DNA of 64,000 nt, taken from the NCBI RefSeq assembly GCF_001547525.1, contig NZ_CM003768.1, forward strand, positions 2,666,001 through 2,730,000. The letters are read 5' to 3'. Of this stretch, positions 62,396-64,000 are shown piece by piece (the stretch's first letter is position 1; every line of letters starts with the position of its first letter). The translations under genes and the position numbers were made by a program. The notes beneath the pieces are model-generated. The model made no database searches and was not told the DNA's origin. It saw only the letters and a program-made list of their open reading frames with translations. This DNA comes from Burkholderia anthina (GTDB taxonomy: Bacteria > Pseudomonadota > Gammaproteobacteria > Burkholderiales > Burkholderiaceae).

Positions 62396-62796
62396 GCGCG
62401 CTCCTCGTCCTTGATGCGAAAGACTTCGACGCCGACGGCGTCGCAGTCCGGATAGGCGTCCGGTTTCTCGGTACGGACGCGTACCGCGCGCACGGTGTCG
62501 TGCGCCAGCAGGTGCGCGGCGATCGAATCGCACAGCGTTTCCTGCAGGTGGATGTGGCCGCGCGCCAGGCATTGCGCGACGCTCTGCTTCATCAGGTCGT
62601 AGTCGACGACTTCGTGCAGCCGGTCGTCGACCGGGGTGGACAGCGCGAGCGGCACGAACAGGTCGACGTTGATGACGACGCGCTGCTCGCCGCGCTTCTC
62701 GTGTTCGAAGGCCCCGATGTTGATGTGCACCTCGTAGTCGCGCAGGTAGAGCCTGCGGCAATCCGCGAGGCGGGGGTGCAGGAGAGCGGAAAACAT
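62392..62796 (-). CDS. folB: Dihydroneopterin aldolase
   Basis: Folate pathway enzyme, 134 residues. [34 protein letters not shown] is the FolB N-terminal pattern, with [11 protein letters not shown] and the C-terminal [23 protein letters not shown] (catalytic-site Lys in TEKP). The ATG at 62796 is preferred to a TTG at 62811. It is coupled to ttcA and lies 75 bp after the SDR gene. Confidence 0.92.
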   Translation of the reverse strand: MFSALLHPRLADCRRLYLRDYEVHINIGAFEHEKRGEQRVVINVDLFVPLALSTPVDDRLHEVVDYDLMKQSVAQCLARGHIHLQETLCDSIAAHLLAHDTVRAVRVRTEKPDAYPDCDAVGVEVFRIKDEERA

Positions 62797-62871
62797 GGTC
62801 GTCCCAGTCAAATTGGCGTGCGCGCACGCAAAGCGGCGCGGGCGGCGGCGCTTGGGCCGCGCCCGCGCGGT

Positions 62872-63609
62872 TCATTCATTCGGGCCGGCGGCGGGCGGCA
62901 CCAGGTGCTCGCCGCCGTCGACGGTCAGCGTCGCGCCGGTGACGCCGGGCGCGCTCGCGAGATAGCAGGCGGCCGCCGCGATGTCGTCCGCGTGCGGCGC
63001 GTGGCCGCGCACGAGCGCCGCGACCCGCACCTTCGGCGCGAGCGCCAGCGCGAGCGCCGACGTCGCGCGGTTCAATGCGGCCTGCATCAGCGCGTGCGAC
63101 AGTTGCGCCGGTGCCGGGTGAAACAGGGCCTGATCCAGTACGTGGATCGCGCACGCGCGCAGCGCTTCGTGCTCGCGCGCGGCGTCGGGCGTCGCGTCGG
63201 CGAGTGCGCGCGCCACAGCGAGCGGCGCCGTCACGTTGCGTGCGAGCGCAGCAGCGAGCGACGCGCCGTCCACGGTATGCGCGTCGTCGGCGCTGGCGCT
63301 GACGAACACCGCGCACGCGGGCCGGCCGAGCGCTTCGCCGCACGCGGCGACGAGGCCCGCGGCATCGGCTTCCAGGGCCAGATCGGCGTCGAGCACGGCC
63401 GCGCGGCGGCCGAGCGCTGCGACTTCGGCGACGAGCGCGTCGGCGGCCGCGCGCGGCGCGCCGTGGCCGCGCTGCAGCGCGACGTCCCAGCCGCGGCGGG
63501 CGAAACCCGTCGCGAGCGCGCGGCCGATCGACGCGGCGTCGGCCGCGCTGCCCAGGGCGCCCGTGACGAGCACCACGCGTGCGGTCGACGTATCGGCTGA
63601 AGCGGTCAT
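62872..63609 (-). CDS. Atypical short-chain dehydrogenase/reductase lacking catalytic residues
   Basis: A 245-residue Rossmann-fold protein. The usual TGxxxGIG is replaced by [14 protein letters not shown]. The Ser region ([11 protein letters not shown]) is present in outline, but where YxxxK is expected (before [16 protein letters not shown]) the segment reads SHALMQAAL, so Tyr and Lys appear to be His and Gln. The C-terminus has [23 protein letters not shown], normal for SDRs. It lies upstream of folB on the same strand and starts 13 bp from the divergent methyltransferase gene. The activity is unknown. Confidence 0.8.
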   Translation of the reverse strand: MTASADTSTARVVLVTGALGSAADAASIGRALATGFARRGWDVALQRGHGAPRAAADALVAEVAALGRRAAVLDADLALEADAAGLVAACGEALGRPACAVFVSASADDAHTVDGASLAAALARNVTAPLAVARALADATPDAAREHEALRACAIHVLDQALFHPAPAQLSHALMQAALNRATSALALALAPKVRVAALVRGHAPHADDIAAAACYLASAPGVTGATLTVDGGEHLVPPAAGPNE

Positions 63610-63622
63610 TTACAATGCCGGG

Positions 63623-64000
63623 ATGAACCCGAAAGCTCACGAACCCGCTAGTTTACCTGCTCCCGGCCCCGACGCGCTCGCGCAGTCCGAAACCCTCGCC
63701 GCGCAACTGCGCGACGAGATCGCGGCGGCCGGCGGCTGGCTGCCGTTCGACCGCTTCATGGAGCGTGCGCTGTATGCACCGGGCCTCGGCTATTACAGCG
63801 GCGGCGCGCGCAAGTTCGGGCGCCGCGCCGACGACGGCAGCGACTTCGTCACCGCGCCCGAGCTGTCGCCGCTGTTCGCGCGGACGCTCGCGAATCCAGT
63901 CGCCGAAGCACTGGCGGCGAGCGGCACGCGCCGCGTGATGGAATTCGGCGCCGGCACGGGCAAGCTCGCGGCCGGGCTGCTCGCGGCGCTCGACGCGCCG
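63623..64000 (+). CDS. MidA/NDUFAF7-family SAM-dependent methyltransferase, N-terminal part
   Basis: From the ATG at 63623 the frame stays open to the window end (126 codons). It contains GGWLPFDRFMERALYAPGLGYYSGG, DFVTAPELSPLFARTLANPVAEAL and the SAM-binding VMEFGAGTGKLAAGLLAAL, all typical of the COG1565 (MidA/NDUFAF7) family. The mitochondrial members methylate an arginine of a complex I subunit; the bacterial role is not established. A TACAAT at 63611-63616 may be its -10. The gene is cut by the window edge. Confidence 0.88.
   Translation, partial: MNPKAHEPASLPAPGPDALAQSETLAAQLRDEIAAAGGWLPFDRFMERALYAPGLGYYSGGARKFGRRADDGSDFVTAPELSPLFARTLANPVAEALAASGTRRVMEFGAGTGKLAAGLLAALDAP

Overview
The window is GC-rich DNA with almost no non-coding space. 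Gene content and protein features point to a betaproteobacterium of the Burkholderia type: a flgNMA|BCDEFGHIJ...KL flagellar block, an OmpC-like porin, a DUF3138 outer-membrane protein, SCPU-domain pili and a two-gene FTR1 iron uptake unit. The assignment rests on recognised families, not on a search. No rRNA, tRNA, insertion sequence, prophage or CRISPR array was recognised.

Layout. (1) 1-5021: start of a probable 5-formyltetrahydrofolate cyclo-ligase gene (minus, cut by the window edge), then slt lytic transglycosylase, an NDUFA9-like epimerase, a GST and cca on the plus strand. (2) 5064-8085: an HTH-cupin regulator divergent from an M24 aminopeptidase P. (3) 8144-22465: flagellar region with flgN, flgM and flgA on minus, flgBCDEFGHIJ on plus, then a PilZ flagellar-brake gene (ycgR type) and flgKL. 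Three good sigma-28 promoter matches stand before flgM, ycgR and flgK. (4) 22745-24052: a uracil/xanthine permease. (5) 24081-28959: a five-gene archaic (SCPU, Csu-like) chaperone-usher pilus operon on minus. (6) 29806-34546: a LysR regulator divergent from a split chromate transporter pair, a DUF1275 membrane protein, a large heptanucleotide repeat with G-quadruplex potential, and a porin. (7) 34920-39076: a small protein, glutathione reductase, and a three-lipoprotein operon (CsgG-like, DUF4810, DUF799). (8) 39226-54711: a complete putrescine locus. The minus strand carries puuD, puuA, spuC-type aminotransferase, potFGHI, a DUF3138 outer-membrane protein and two tandem PuuB-like oxidases; a PuuR-like regulator and a PuuC-type dehydrogenase lie on plus. 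(9) 54770-56483: a copper chaperone with a CueR-type promoter, then a cupredoxin and FTR1 permease. (10) 56599-57900: two coupled small genes and a toxin-antitoxin locus in which the toxin appears internally deleted. (11) 58031-64000: glmU-glmS, folB-ttcA, a degenerate SDR gene and the start of a MidA/NDUFAF7-type methyltransferase.

How the parts work together. The flagellar genes give rod, hook and hook-filament junction, with FlgM/FlgN controlling late export and the PilZ protein linking c-di-GMP to motility. The polyamine locus joins a candidate outer-membrane channel, periplasmic capture, inner-membrane import, two catabolic routes (transamination and gamma-glutamylation) and a local regulator. 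The points most worth following are the DUF3138 protein inside the polyamine locus, the CsgG/DUF4810/DUF799 lipoprotein trio without curli genes, the unrecognised fifth pilus gene, the gutted toxin next to an intact antitoxin and operator, and the heptamer repeat.
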